The notes beneath the pieces were generated by a model. That model was not told where the DNA came from. It did not search any database and worked only from the letters and a program-made list of their open reading frames with translations. A stretch of DNA of 64,000 nt, taken from positions 39,654 to 103,653 of the forward strand of contig NZ_LZDE01000345.1 of the NCBI RefSeq assembly GCF_002009015.1, read 5' to 3'. A program made the translations under genes and the position numbers. The stretch comes from Microbulbifer mangrovi (GTDB taxonomy: Bacteria; Pseudomonadota; Gammaproteobacteria; Pseudomonadales; Cellvibrionaceae). Positions 18,139-27,321 of the stretch are shown here, in pieces (the stretch's first letter is position 1; every line of letters starts with the position of its first letter).

Positions 18139-18535
18139 TCACATATCCTGCATCTGATTCATCCCCTGCACCTTCTGCTTGATTTCCTGCTCCTCCAGCG
18201 ACTTCAGCTCTTCCATCAGCTCACGGGCATCCTCAATATCCGCTCTACCGTATAGATAGAGGTAAAGCTCGATCACCTGATCGTGCCGGTCGGTGACAAT
18301 GCCCATAATCTCTTCCGGCTCAAGATCCTGAAAAGGCGCGTCACAGTGCACGTTGTGCAAAATGGGGTGCTTGTCCGTGTAGTCGTAGCACCAGGTATGC
18401 CAGTAGCATCTGGGAGCGGGTGTTTTGGTTCTTGCCAGTACAGTGCTGCAGGCAGTCAGATAGATTCTTGTGAGACTCCCGGGTCCACACCAGTACATCT
18501 CTCAGGGTTTCGACTTGCACCTTCACCTCCACCAT
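18139..18535 (-). pseudogene. Cytoplasmic hypothetical protein, frameshifted
   Basis: Two overlapping minus-strand frames together make one sensible protein of about 130 residues. The first frame (start 18535, MVEVKVQVETLRDVLVWTRE) is credible up to NTRSQMLLAYL. The second (ending at 18139) is credible from CYDYTDKHPILHNVHCDAPF through an acidic helical C-terminus (EDARELMEELKSLEEQEIKQ). They differ by one base near 18385-18395. No signal peptide or membrane segment is present. The His/Cys-containing centre (HPILHNVHCDAPF) might bind a metal. The family is not recognised. A sequencing error would also explain the split. Confidence 0.45.
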
Positions 18536-18813
18536 GAATGAAATCGGCGCGACAAAGGTCGCGTAGGTTGTTCTCCCGCCAGCGGGTTGCAGGTAAAGAT
18601 CGCAGGGCCGCGGCTGGGCTTTTTGGTACAGCTAGCCCGATTTTGCGAATCAGTAGATATTTTCAGCGCCTCTCTACAACCTTGGTCTAGTGGCCCTCTC
18701 CCAACGCGCGCATATGCTGGGGTGGCAAACGTCTTCCGCGCGATTTGCCTGCTGCCTAGCGTGTAATTCGTTTGTGCAGTCAGAACATAATTCAAATAAT
18801 GAAGGTACTAGCG

Positions 18814-20976
18814 ATGAATCATCAACGAACGTCCAATACGGGCGTCCCTGCCCTATTTCTGTTTTTTCTTTCGACGCTCTTTGCCATGGCCACCAGCGCC
18901 GGTAGCTGGCAGCAGGGCCAGTCCCTTGGCGGTTTTAATTCCGTGCATGTGTATACACCCGATTCTGTATCGTCGATCGGCAATGGCAAGGCGCTGCTGA
19001 TCGTGTTGCACGGCTGTGTGCAGCCCACAAACAATTTCCTCACTGCAAACCTGGAAGTGGCAGCGGAACAGTACGGCATGGTAATCGCGGTTCCAGATGC
19101 CATGAACAAGGCCGGATATAGCTGCTGGTCTTATTGGCAGGGAACCAAGTCGCGCTCTTCTGGCGACTATAAGAACCTGATTTCCCTAGCCAATGCCATG
19201 AGTGGCGACGCGAGCCGCAATATCGACCCGGACCAGGTGTATATCGCCGGCCTGTCTTCCGGTGCGGCCTTCGCAAATACCACAGCCTGCCTGGCCCCGG
19301 ACGTTTTTGCTGGTATGGGCATCAGTGCGGGCCCGAGTATCGGCACCTCGTCCAACGGTGCCCTTGGCCCCTGTGAGCAGGCAGACGTGACCGCGCGCTG
19401 TAATACCTACGCCGGCAGCTACCAGGGCGATTTCGCCACGCAGATCGCGTCCATCGCCCACGGCGATGCAGATACCACGGTGAACCAGTGCTATAACGAA
19501 CAGAATTCCGACGGTATGGCAGGCGTTTACGGAGTTGCCAAACTGTCCGGCACCAACACTATCAGCGAGGGCAGTAGCCGCACCGCAGAGGAAACCCTGT
19601 GGGAAGATGGGCGGGTTTCCATGCTGTGGCTGAATGATGTCGATCACGCCTGGTCTGGCGGCGAAGGCGCCTCTGGCGGTTACATCTCACCGAACAGCAT
19701 CAACTATGCCTCCTACCTCGGCCAGTATTTCGCCGCCAACAACAAGCGCGTCGACCGCAATACCGGGCCCGAGATCACGAATCTTGCGGCTAGTGAAAGC
19801 AACAGCCTACTCTCAATCAGCGGCAATGCGCTGGATGCGGAAGGCAGCGTCACCGGTGTGGCGATCACCATCAGTAATATGGACAGCGGTACGCCGGTAT
19901 TGGTGGAGACCCTGAACGTGGCTTCGGTGGATGCTGCTGGCTTCTTTAGCGTTACCAGCGCCACGCTGGTAGACGGCCTGTACCAAGTAAGTGCAGTCGC
20001 CACCGATAACGAAGGCGCCGACGGCGATGCGGCTAGCGTCACTACCCGTGTAGGCCCAGAGCCGGCGGCGACGGCACCAGTATTGAGCGATACTGCAGCT
20101 AGCGTCAGCGGCCAGTGCGCCACCGTAACCGGCACCGTGGTGGATGCGAACCAGAATCTCCAGAGCGTGGTGGTCGGGTTTGCCAGCGGCAATGTCACCG
20201 CGAGCATGTCCGGCAACAGCTACTCCGCCCAGGGTTGCAACCTGCCCGGTGGTGAAAACACCGCAACGGTTACCGCCACCGACAGCACCTCGCTCTCCAG
20301 CCAGACCAGTGTCACTTTCAATATCGACGCGGGCCAGACCGGTGATTACAACTTCCATATCAGCGCGGGACATATCACCTGGGGAGTCGGTTACTCGGCC
20401 TGCTACCTGGCGTTCGGCACCAGTGAATTCACCATGCGCGAATATCCCTCGGGCAGTGATTGCCAGTGGGTCGCCGATGGTGACAGCAGCTGTGCCGGAC
20501 CGGTTCAGGCCTGCTCAACAGGTGGCGGCGAGCCGACTACCGATACCGACGGGGATGGCGTGGAAGATGCGCTGGATAACTGCCCGAATACGGCCAATGC
20601 CAACCAGGCGGATAACGACAACGACGGTATCGGTAATGCCTGCGACAGTACCCCGGATGGTGAGCCCGTAGATACCGATGGCGACGGCGTGACCGACAGC
20701 GTGGACAACTGCCCCAACACCGCCAATGCGGACCAGCTGGACAATGATGGTGATGGCATTGGCAACGCCTGCGACAGCACCCCCGACGGCGATGTGGCCT
20801 GCACCGAGTACTCCGCCAGCAACTACAACCATGTGCAGGCAGGCCGAGCCACCACCAATGGCAGCTACGCCTATGCGGTCGGTTCCGGTGATAACCTGGG
20901 ACTGTACAACGTGTTCGTAACCTCGACGCTGGCCGAGGCTGCTGCTGGTTACTACGTGAAAGGTAACTGCCCCTGA
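18814..20976 (+). CDS. Secreted PHB depolymerase-family esterase with TSP3 repeats
   Basis: Hydrolyses short-chain polyhydroxyalkanoates or similar polyesters outside the cell. The ATG at 18814 is preferred over 18772 and 18799 because GAAGG lies 8 bases upstream and a signal peptide (hydrophobic core FLFFLSTLFAMATSAG) follows directly. The alpha/beta-hydrolase domain shows the LLIVLHGC oxyanion region, the lipase box GLSSG with probable nucleophile S148, and DVDHAWSGG with the catalytic His. Next come two Ig-like modules (about residues 330-510), a Cys-containing linker, and two thrombospondin type 3 calcium repeats (DTDGDGV...DNCPNTANA...DNDNDGIGNACD). The end is a ~55-residue module (YNHVQAGRATTNG to YYVKGNCP) often seen at the C-terminus of such depolymerases, probably for polymer binding. 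Confidence 0.88.
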   Translation: MNHQRTSNTGVPALFLFFLSTLFAMATSAGSWQQGQSLGGFNSVHVYTPDSVSSIGNGKALLIVLHGCVQPTNNFLTANLEVAAEQYGMVIAVPDAMNKAGYSCWSYWQGTKSRSSGDYKNLISLANAMSGDASRNIDPDQVYIAGLSSGAAFANTTACLAPDVFAGMGISAGPSIGTSSNGALGPCEQADVTARCNTYAGSYQGDFATQIASIAHGDADTTVNQCYNEQNSDGMAGVYGVAKLSGTNTISEGSSRTAEETLWEDGRVSMLWLNDVDHAWSGGEGASGGYISPNSINYASYLGQYFAANNKRVDRNTGPEITNLAASESNSLLSISGNALDAEGSVTGVAITISNMDSGTPVLVETLNVASVDAAGFFSVTSATLVDGLYQVSAVATDNEGADGDAASVTTRVGPEPAATAPVLSDTAASVSGQCATVTGTVVDANQNLQSVVVGFASGNVTASMSGNSYSAQGCNLPGGENTATVTATDSTSLSSQTSVTFNIDAGQTGDYNFHISAGHITWGVGYSACYLAFGTSEFTMREYPSGSDCQWVADGDSSCAGPVQACSTGGGEPTTDTDGDGVEDALDNCPNTANANQADNDNDGIGNACDSTPDGEPVDTDGDGVTDSVDNCPNTANADQLDNDGDGIGNACDSTPDGDVACTEYSASNYNHVQAGRATTNGSYAYAVGSGDNLGLYNVFVTSTLAEAAAGYYVKGNCP

Positions 20977-21133
20977 TTCCATCCTTGATTGGCGTGCAGT
21001 AAAACCCAATCGGCCGTAAAATGTTGGCCCGCCCTGCCCTCGCCCCCTGCGGGTGCTGGGCGGGTACAACACAAGCAGCGAAACATAAGAACAGCCAGTT
21101 TCGCACCGCTGCTACTGCCGATAAGGATATCCA

Positions 21134-21334
21134 ATGCTTAAATTTCTGCTCTGGCTCCTGCTCTTCGTACTCTGCTGGCCCCTCGCGTTACTTGCACTTC
21201 TGCTGTGGCCATTCGTCTGGCTCCTGTCGCTCCCCTTCCGGCTTGTCGGTATTACCTTCGAAGCCCTGTTTGCCTTCTTGCGTGCAGTGTTGATGCTGCC
21301 GGCACGTGTGCTCGGCCACAAACCTCCGGCGTAA
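21134..21334 (+). CDS. Small conserved inner-membrane protein
   Basis: A 66-residue, extremely Leu/Trp-rich protein (MLKFLLWLLLFVLCWPLALL at the start) with two or three hydrophobic segments and a short basic tail ending in HKPPA. I remember near-identical short proteins in pseudomonads and relatives, always without known function. The ATG at 21134 follows GATATCC with only a weak ribosome binding site. It is transcribed away from the PHB depolymerase, 157 bases downstream of it. Confidence 0.65.
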   Translation: MLKFLLWLLLFVLCWPLALLALLLWPFVWLLSLPFRLVGITFEALFAFLRAVLMLPARVLGHKPPA

Positions 21335-21458
21335 AAGAAAAGGTAATCCCTGCAGTACTAGACACTCCTTCCCACCACTCCCGATCGAATCAACACTGCA
21401 AAGAAGATTCTCGACTAGGATTCGAAGTGTTTTCCTTAGCACAAATCGAAACCTGAAC

Positions 21459-22010
21459 ATGTATGTATCCACCCGACGCGCTTTGAGCGCACTTATATTC
21501 GCCCTGGCTAGTGGGCCGGCTTCGCCGATGGCTGCCTTTGGCGCCGGCAACAACAGCCTGTTTGTAGTGGACGCCGCGGACCTTATCGCGAGGGCAGCCG
21601 ACGCGATTTACAGAGAACGCGATGACATTGAGGATAATGAACTCGTCGCCACCACATCCATGGTATCCATTCACTGCCGGCCCGGACGGGAAGTGCGCAT
21701 TCCGAGGATCAGTGAAACGCAGTGTCCGGCGCCGAGAGTGATCAGTAGTCCGTGTATCGCAGAGATACAATTCCCCCTGCGCTCCACGATCAAAAGCGAT
21801 GTCACTGCGTTAAATGACGGACAGTGTGAGGTGCACTTCAGTTACAACTTTGTCAGTGCAGAACAGCTTGAGACTGGCGACTTGATTGTCGGCATAAACC
21901 ACGGCGGAAGTAGTGGTAGCAGGCAGGGTGACTGCGCGACGCTGAAGCCTTACTTCGAAATTGAAGAGGCAATACGCGTGTATCAATACGCATTAGAGCG
22001 CGAACTCTAA
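21459..22010 (+). CDS. Exported protein of unknown function, tandem paralogue 1
   Basis: A 183-residue protein with a signal peptide (ALSALIFALASGPASPMAAFG). The start at 21459 is preferred because an upstream extension to 21306 is basic and un-signal-like and overlaps the previous gene. The mature part has six cysteines, suggesting disulfides. It shares an ordered pattern with the next gene: FVVDAADLI / FAVDIPGLI, SIHC / HFHC, a Cys near the middle and EIEEAIRVY / SIDEAIAQY near the end. I therefore read the two as an ancient tandem duplication. The family is not recognised. The ribosome binding site is weak. Confidence 0.5.
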   Translation: MYVSTRRALSALIFALASGPASPMAAFGAGNNSLFVVDAADLIARAADAIYRERDDIEDNELVATTSMVSIHCRPGREVRIPRISETQCPAPRVISSPCIAEIQFPLRSTIKSDVTALNDGQCEVHFSYNFVSAEQLETGDLIVGINHGGSSGSRQGDCATLKPYFEIEEAIRVYQYALEREL

Positions 22011-22038
22011 ATGATCCAGCCATAAAGGCGGCAACGGT

Positions 22039-22641
22039 ATGCCCAATATCCCCACACTAATAAGCGCAGCGATCATGGCGGCCGTTTCAGGCTTTACATA
22101 TGCAGGCGCCCTCGATACATCGCAAGCCAAGACAGAATCAGCGCGGCAAGCGGTCACAAACGCTGGATCAACAGGAACTAGTTTTGCGGTAGATATTCCG
22201 GGATTGATTGAAGCCTCGGTATCAAAAGCCCTTGAGGTGCATGATGAGTTTGAGTACCAAGACTTTGTTATAGAGCAAGAGGACATCCATTTTCATTGTG
22301 ATAGCGAAGCTCGCTGGCGCTACGTCGATGCCTTTACTCTGGAGTTGCCTGATCAAGCGGGACCGGCATCTCTCTGCGAGGTCCGGTTGAAGCTAATCGT
22401 CAAGGATACGCTGGAGCAAAATCGTACGCCTGCAGATGGAACCTCAGAATACTGCTACGACGCTATCGACTTTGAATCCATCAGCGTGACCGTCTACGGG
22501 AGCGGCGTGATCGAAACTCACCGGGGACAAGGACAGAGCGGGAGAACCATCTCCTGTGATGAACGGCGTGCGTTTTTGTCGATCGATGAGGCTATCGCCC
22601 AATATGTAAGCGCAGAAGCCCCGGATCAGGATTCACCATAG
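22039..22641 (+). CDS. Exported protein of unknown function, tandem paralogue 2
   Basis: A 200-residue protein with a signal peptide (LISAAIMAAVSGFTYAGA), starting 28 bases after the preceding gene, which it resembles distantly (see the motif pairs given there). It has four cysteines in the mature part, is acidic, and ends in a SIDEAIAQY helix and a short acidic tail. GGCGG lies about 9 bases upstream of the start. The two genes are probably one transcript. No enzyme motif is seen. Confidence 0.5.
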   Translation: MPNIPTLISAAIMAAVSGFTYAGALDTSQAKTESARQAVTNAGSTGTSFAVDIPGLIEASVSKALEVHDEFEYQDFVIEQEDIHFHCDSEARWRYVDAFTLELPDQAGPASLCEVRLKLIVKDTLEQNRTPADGTSEYCYDAIDFESISVTVYGSGVIETHRGQGQSGRTISCDERRAFLSIDEAIAQYVSAEAPDQDSP

Positions 22642-22756
22642 GACTACTGCGGTAAATCGGTCTGACTATTCCGAACTTACCGACAACCTGCCCGAGCCAT
22701 GAATTGCCAACGCCATCAAACGGCGCACACTACTATTGTCCTGCCACAGGAGACTT

Positions 22757-23272
22757 TTACTCGCCCTTTGATTGATGCGCCTTGATCATTTTGGTGATCG
22801 ACTTGGCGAGATCGTTCGGTACCGGAAAATGTAAATTGTACTGGGCTATTTTCCACTGCCCATCTTCTTTCACCAGAACACCACTGCCGCGGCACTCGCC
22901 ATAGGCTTCACTATCGATTAGCTCGTCAAACCAGGCAACGTCGTTGTGCAGTACGATGGTTCTGTCCCTGGGCACATAGGTCCAGCCCTTGCCCTGGCTG
23001 AAATAAGGCCTGACAAATTCCTTGAATTCGGCTGCGGACCAGCGTTCAGTCGCATCTGTGCCAATAAAGACCCCATCATTACTCAATATATTGAAGTAGG
23101 CATCAAAATCCGCCTCAGCGGCGGCCCGATGAAACGCATCCAGTTGCGCGCCGACCGCCTTTTCGATCTCGTCCGCAGTCGGATCTGTATTGGCCCATAC
23201 CGTCCCGGCTTGTACCACAACGGCGAAAAACAATATCCATCCCTTCAGCCACAATGCCGCTCCACTGGCCAT
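22757..23272 (-). CDS. Exported NTF2/SnoaL-like (DUF4440-type) protein
   Basis: A 171-residue protein with a signal peptide (ALWLKGWILFFAVVVQAGTVWA) and a cone-shaped NTF2-like domain: AVGAQLDAFHRAAAEADFDA, then YFNILSNDGVFIGTDATERW, and the closing KEDGQWKIAQYNLHFPVP strand pattern. Such periplasmic SnoaL-like proteins bind small ligands or act as isomerase-like enzymes, and the substrate here cannot be told. The start is the ATG at 23272, with GGGGAGGGG about 6 bases upstream, rather than the TTG two codons earlier. It is divergent from the DUF6632-like gene. Confidence 0.7.
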   Translation of the reverse strand: MASGAALWLKGWILFFAVVVQAGTVWANTDPTADEIEKAVGAQLDAFHRAAAEADFDAYFNILSNDGVFIGTDATERWSAAEFKEFVRPYFSQGKGWTYVPRDRTIVLHNDVAWFDELIDSEAYGECRGSGVLVKEDGQWKIAQYNLHFPVPNDLAKSITKMIKAHQSKGE

Positions 23273-23395
23273 AAACAACCCCTCCCCTAAGTATCAGTAG
23301 CATTCAACGCACATTCGTCGCCATATTTAATACTCATATGGGCCACCAATGCTATACCGATGGCACACCTAAAGGTGTCTTTAGAGGAGCCGACC

Positions 23396-23782
23396 GTGCA
23401 AGAAGAGCAGAAACTCAAGTATTTGAAAGTTGCCCTAATCGTCTTTGGCCTGATCTTCATTTTCGGGATCTACGCGATGATGATGTGGGTGTGGCCGTCT
23501 GGATGGGGCTGGACACCGCGCCAGCCTGAGTACGAACAGATGATTATGGGAGTTTATGCGACCCTTGGCGTATTTTTGATCAGAGCAGCCAAAGATCCTC
23601 TGGCCAATGCCAGCCTTATCTGGTTCACCGTGTGGTCCAGCATTGTTCATGGCGCAATTATGCTGGTACAGGCGATTGTCGATGAAACAGAGCGAGCAAA
23701 CCTGCTCGGCGATGTGCCCGCCCTATTCCTGGTGGCAGCAGTGCTTTGGTACCTGATGCCCAGGGCAACCAGACACAAGTGA
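23396..23782 (+). CDS. DUF6632-like four-helix membrane protein
   Basis: A 128-residue integral membrane protein with about four transmembrane segments (YLKVALIVFGLIFIFGIY, an IMGVYATLGVFLI segment, an IWFTVWSSIVHGAIMLVQ segment and LFLVAAVLWYLM). The sequence, including WPSGWGWTP and YEQMIMGVYATLG, matches my memory of DUF6632. I chose the GTG at 23396 because GAGGAG lies 6 bases upstream. An ATG at 23360 in the same frame has no such site. Function unknown. Confidence 0.65.
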   Translation: MQEEQKLKYLKVALIVFGLIFIFGIYAMMMWVWPSGWGWTPRQPEYEQMIMGVYATLGVFLIRAAKDPLANASLIWFTVWSSIVHGAIMLVQAIVDETERANLLGDVPALFLVAAVLWYLMPRATRHK

Positions 23783-23814
23783 CCCGGGTACGGCTAAAAG
23801 CTGTATATGGGCAA

Positions 23815-25452
23815 CTAGTTACCCATATACAGCAGTAGCGCGAGAAGACCTAAAAACCAAAATAGGAGCCAAACACTGCGCTTGTACCAATTTTTGCGGG
23901 CTTCCACGCGCAAATGATGGCGAATTGCGTGTTCATACAGGTCAGTATTTGAAGCCGGAGTAACCGATGTGGCTGTGCCTATACCTGACACTTGGGCCAG
24001 TATCCAAGCCACAGCCACCGTCACTGCGAAGCCAATGACATTCCACCACAGCCAGGAAATCTCCGGCAGAAACAACCAGAACAGGCCATTGCTCGCAATC
24101 CCGGTCAGCAACCCCGCAATCGCATGTGGGCCACGTACCCGGTGGGCGAGAAAACCGAGGGTAAATACGGCGAGAATGGGGCCGTTGGCAAGGGAACCAA
24201 TCTTGTTGATCGCCTCCAGCACCGTGGGAGCGATGTCATCCACGAAGAACGCCATCACCAGGGTGATAACACCCCACAGGGTTGTCAGCAGCCGTGACAG
24301 GATGAGTTCCTTGTGTGCGCTCCAGCTGCCACGATGAAAGCGTCTCACGAAGTCTTCCATAGTGGTGGCACTCAGTGAATTCAGTACGGAATCCAGGGAA
24401 GACATGGCGGCGGCGAACAAGGCCACCAGACTCAAACCCACCAGCCCCACCGGCAAGACATTGATCATGTACAGCGGCACCGAGAGATTGTATTCCGGTC
24501 CATTGCCGGAATCCGGTAGTGCAGCGATGAATTCCGGGTGTTGCGCGGCATAGACACCGATACCAACCCCGACCATGCAATACAGTAATACCAGCGGAAA
24601 CCTCAGAAGCCCGTTGATTAGCAGCGCATTGTTAGTGGCGTCGATGTCACGGGTACTCAATTGACGCTGCACCTGGCTCTGATCGCAGCCGTAATAGGAT
24701 ACATACAGGAAGAGCCCGCCGAATAGCATGGGCCAGAAGGCAAAGGTCTCACCATCACCAAACCCATGGTGCGTAAAGTCCAGCGTGGTTTTGCGCTCCT
24801 GGGCAAACGACTGCCACATCTGGCCGAAACCGCCACTGGCGTCCACCAGAAACACGAGCACCAACACCAGCATGGCGGCGAGAATCAGTAGCTGGATGAC
24901 ATCGGAATAGATAACCCCGCGTATCCCCCCCATCACATCGTACACAACGGTGAATACACCCAGTAGAAGTACCGATGCGGTAAACCCCAGCCCGGTGATC
25001 AGGTCTATCACCAGCGCAATGCTGTAGACGGTAACGGCGGTGGCAAACGCGCGTACAAACAGAAACAGTCCACTGAGTGTCAGTCGCGTTTCCAGGTCAA
25101 AGCGCTGTTCGAGATAAGCATAGACAGACACAAGGTTCAGGTGCCGGAATAGCGGCATCACGAACAGAATCAGCACGACCATGGCGAGAGGCACCGCCAG
25201 TTCGTACTGCAACCACAAGAGCCCACCACCCGCAGCGAAAGCGACAAACGCCGGCGCGCCGAGGATACTGTTGGTGGAGCACTGGGTAGCCATGATCGAG
25301 AGCCCCACCGGCCAGGGGCCGACGTTGCGTCCCGCTACATAGTAGTCTTCCCGACTCTCCTGTCGGCGCGCCAGCCAGTAGGCCATGACCAGCAGCCCTA
25401 CGCAGTATGCGGCAATGATCAGCCAGTCAATCCATGTGGAACTCTGATTCAT
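23815..25452 (-). CDS. Sodium:solute symporter (SSS family), probably uronate-linked
   Basis: A 545-residue secondary transporter with 13-14 predicted membrane helices, importing a small solute with Na+. SSS features include the first helix WLIIAAYCVGLLVMAYW, the YYVAGRNVGPWPVGLSIMAT motif, GGIRGVIYSDVIQ and ALFAAAMSSLDSVLNSLSA in the Na+ site region. GGGAG lies 5 bases before the ATG. The pectate lyase gene lies 66 bases upstream on the same strand, so the two likely form an operon. The substrate is then probably a pectin breakdown product such as an unsaturated galacturonate. That is an inference from context only. Confidence 0.85.
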   Translation of the reverse strand: MNQSSTWIDWLIIAAYCVGLLVMAYWLARRQESREDYYVAGRNVGPWPVGLSIMATQCSTNSILGAPAFVAFAAGGGLLWLQYELAVPLAMVVLILFVMPLFRHLNLVSVYAYLEQRFDLETRLTLSGLFLFVRAFATAVTVYSIALVIDLITGLGFTASVLLLGVFTVVYDVMGGIRGVIYSDVIQLLILAAMLVLVLVFLVDASGGFGQMWQSFAQERKTTLDFTHHGFGDGETFAFWPMLFGGLFLYVSYYGCDQSQVQRQLSTRDIDATNNALLINGLLRFPLVLLYCMVGVGIGVYAAQHPEFIAALPDSGNGPEYNLSVPLYMINVLPVGLVGLSLVALFAAAMSSLDSVLNSLSATTMEDFVRRFHRGSWSAHKELILSRLLTTLWGVITLVMAFFVDDIAPTVLEAINKIGSLANGPILAVFTLGFLAHRVRGPHAIAGLLTGIASNGLFWLFLPEISWLWWNVIGFAVTVAVAWILAQVSGIGTATSVTPASNTDLYEHAIRHHLRVEARKNWYKRSVWLLFWFLGLLALLLYMGN

Positions 25453-25518
25453 TCGACTCCCTGAATTCGGCTAGCCCCCTCAAGTTCGACTAGCAAGGTA
25501 TTTTCTGTGGAATCGCGG

Positions 25519-26685
25519 CTACAGCTCGACGCGCTGCTTCCACGCGGGGTAATCCTCCTGCAACAATCGCTCCGGCCAGTAGCCATACCAGCTGTAACCG
25601 GTGCGTCGTTCGATATCCACGTCCGAAAGCTGATAGACCCTTTTACCGTTCCTGTTTGCCAGAAACGGTTCGCTGGTTTTCAGATCGTAGAATCTCGCCC
25701 AGATCGGCTTTGCCTGCGCATCGTCGACCACCACTAGATCGTAATCCGCCGCGTGAAAATCAAAACGCTGCCCCGCCTTGTCTACCCGCTCGACCCGGAA
25801 CCCGCTCAGCTTTACCGATCGCAGCCAGGCAATACCGCCCTGTATAGCGGCAACGGTGTCCGGAGATGGGTTGTCGATAGACATCAGATACTGAAGTACC
25901 GGTACTGTTTCCCAGGCCAGGATTCCCGGCAATTCATACGCCCTGCCCTTGACCGGCTTCAGGGCATTTTCGTGATATTGCCCGGCCCAGCCCGTGGGCT
26001 TTCCGTCGATACGAATCTGCATTGCCAATAGCAGTTCATCGCCTTTGATTACCGCGCGCGCTGCCTGTTCACGCAGGTCAGCATCGATATATTCGAATGG
26101 AGGCGCAGCGGCTGCGACCTCCCTCAGGAAGCCCAACACACCGGGCATCACCTCATCGGCAATTGTGATATGGCGGTAATAGGCCCGCTCGGTGCGATCT
26201 GGAGAATGGGCCCAGCCGCCATTGGCATACTGTCGATCCAGCGTATAGCGGAGTCCCTTCAATGCGCCGTCGCGGTATTTGGTTGCGCCGGTTTGCAGGT
26301 AGGCGTGTGAGAGGTATTTGATCTGCGGATAAATATTGCGATTATCGAAACTCGCATCAGTAAGACGCTTGTTTTCTATCGCCTGCGCCCTTTCCTCGGC
26401 CGTTACAATGCGTAGCGGGTGCTTGTTGGTGGGCCAGCCACCACTCTCGCGCTGATACAGCAGCAGGTTGTCAGCGATCTTGTCGACCTGATGCAATGCA
26501 TAGTAATGAACACTGCTTTCGCCAGTGCGATCATTCCAGTGTTTGATGGCATCCTGAAAGCCGTCGATGGGAATCGGTTGATAAGCCGTCTCCGCGTGAG
26601 ACTCCGCCATACCCGCAACTGATAGCATTCCGCAAAATGCCGCGGGAAGGAACGCTGAAAAGCTGCGCATACTGTTCCTGAACAT
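25519..26685 (-). CDS. Secreted pectate lyase, polysaccharide lyase family 10
   Basis: Cleaves polygalacturonate by beta-elimination outside the cytoplasm. The 388 residues begin with a signal peptide ending around AESHA. Family features are the (alpha/alpha)-type repeats with ESGGWPTNK, FDNRNIYPQIKYL, YANGGWAHSPDR, TGWAGQYHENALKP and the characteristic closing RRTGYSWYGYWPERLL with YPAW. It is a catalytic domain only, without carbohydrate-binding module. The alternative ATG at 26670 (MRSFSAF) has AGGAA 6 bases upstream and may be the true start; the protein is unchanged after signal cleavage. It precedes the SSS symporter gene. Confidence 0.85.
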   Translation of the reverse strand: MFRNSMRSFSAFLPAAFCGMLSVAGMAESHAETAYQPIPIDGFQDAIKHWNDRTGESSVHYYALHQVDKIADNLLLYQRESGGWPTNKHPLRIVTAEERAQAIENKRLTDASFDNRNIYPQIKYLSHAYLQTGATKYRDGALKGLRYTLDRQYANGGWAHSPDRTERAYYRHITIADEVMPGVLGFLREVAAAAPPFEYIDADLREQAARAVIKGDELLLAMQIRIDGKPTGWAGQYHENALKPVKGRAYELPGILAWETVPVLQYLMSIDNPSPDTVAAIQGGIAWLRSVKLSGFRVERVDKAGQRFDFHAADYDLVVVDDAQAKPIWARFYDLKTSEPFLANRNGKRVYQLSDVDIERRTGYSWYGYWPERLLQEDYPAWKQRVEL

Positions 26686-26818
26686 TATTTTTATACTCCA
26701 GGTGCTACTTTTAAGCCGATATATCTAGAATACCGGATCAACCAGACCCAAAACCACACCCCAACAAGGGCTAAAATTACCGGCGGCTTAATTAGAGCGT
26801 CGTTTCAGGAGACCAATC

Positions 26819-27262
26819 ATGAGCAATAGCGAGCCGATGCAGGTGCTGTGTCCGTCCTGCGCCGCCGTCAACCGGGTCCCTAGCAACCGGCTCGGGGACC
26901 GCCCGAAGTGTGGAAAATGCCGCGAACCGCTGATTAGCGGTCAGCCACTGAACGGGTCCGACCGCAACTTCCAGCGAATTATCGAGAAAAGTGATTTACC
27001 GGTAGTGGTCGATTTCTGGGCAACCTGGTGCGGCCCATGCCAACAGTTCGCGCCGGTTTTCAGCCAGACGGCCTCGGAAATGGCGACTCGGGCGATATTC
27101 GTAAAGCTGGATACCGAGGCCAACCAACAGACTGCCGGGGCCTTTCAGATTCGCTCCATCCCTACCCTGATGATTTTTCATCACGGCCGTGAGCTCACCC
27201 GGATATCGGGTGCCCTGCCCAAGGCCCAATTTGTACAGTGGGTGAATCAGCATCTGCCGTAG
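26819..27262 (+). CDS. trxC: Thioredoxin 2
   Basis: A cytoplasmic dithiol-disulfide reductant. The 147 residues consist of an N-terminal zinc ribbon (C11, C14, C31, C34; CPSC...CGKC) followed by a thioredoxin fold with the active site WCGPC (C71, C74) and the cis-Pro loop RSIPTLMIF. The zinc ribbon distinguishes TrxC from thioredoxin 1. AGGAG lies 7 bases upstream of the ATG. It is convergent with the methyltransferase gene at 27322. In other bacteria trxC is induced by oxidative stress; no OxyR site was recognised here. Confidence 0.93.
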   Translation: MSNSEPMQVLCPSCAAVNRVPSNRLGDRPKCGKCREPLISGQPLNGSDRNFQRIIEKSDLPVVVDFWATWCGPCQQFAPVFSQTASEMATRAIFVKLDTEANQQTAGAFQIRSIPTLMIFHHGRELTRISGALPKAQFVQWVNQHLP

Positions 27263-27321
27263 CGCGCAGAGATTTAAACTCACCCCAACCGGCTACCAGC
27301 GCTTCAGGATTGACTCGCAGG

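Noticed and set aside
20520..20790. Tandem repeats in the PHB depolymerase gene as a mobile or CRISPR-like repeat
   Set aside because: The DNA repetition is explained by two protein-level thrombospondin type 3 repeats in frame.
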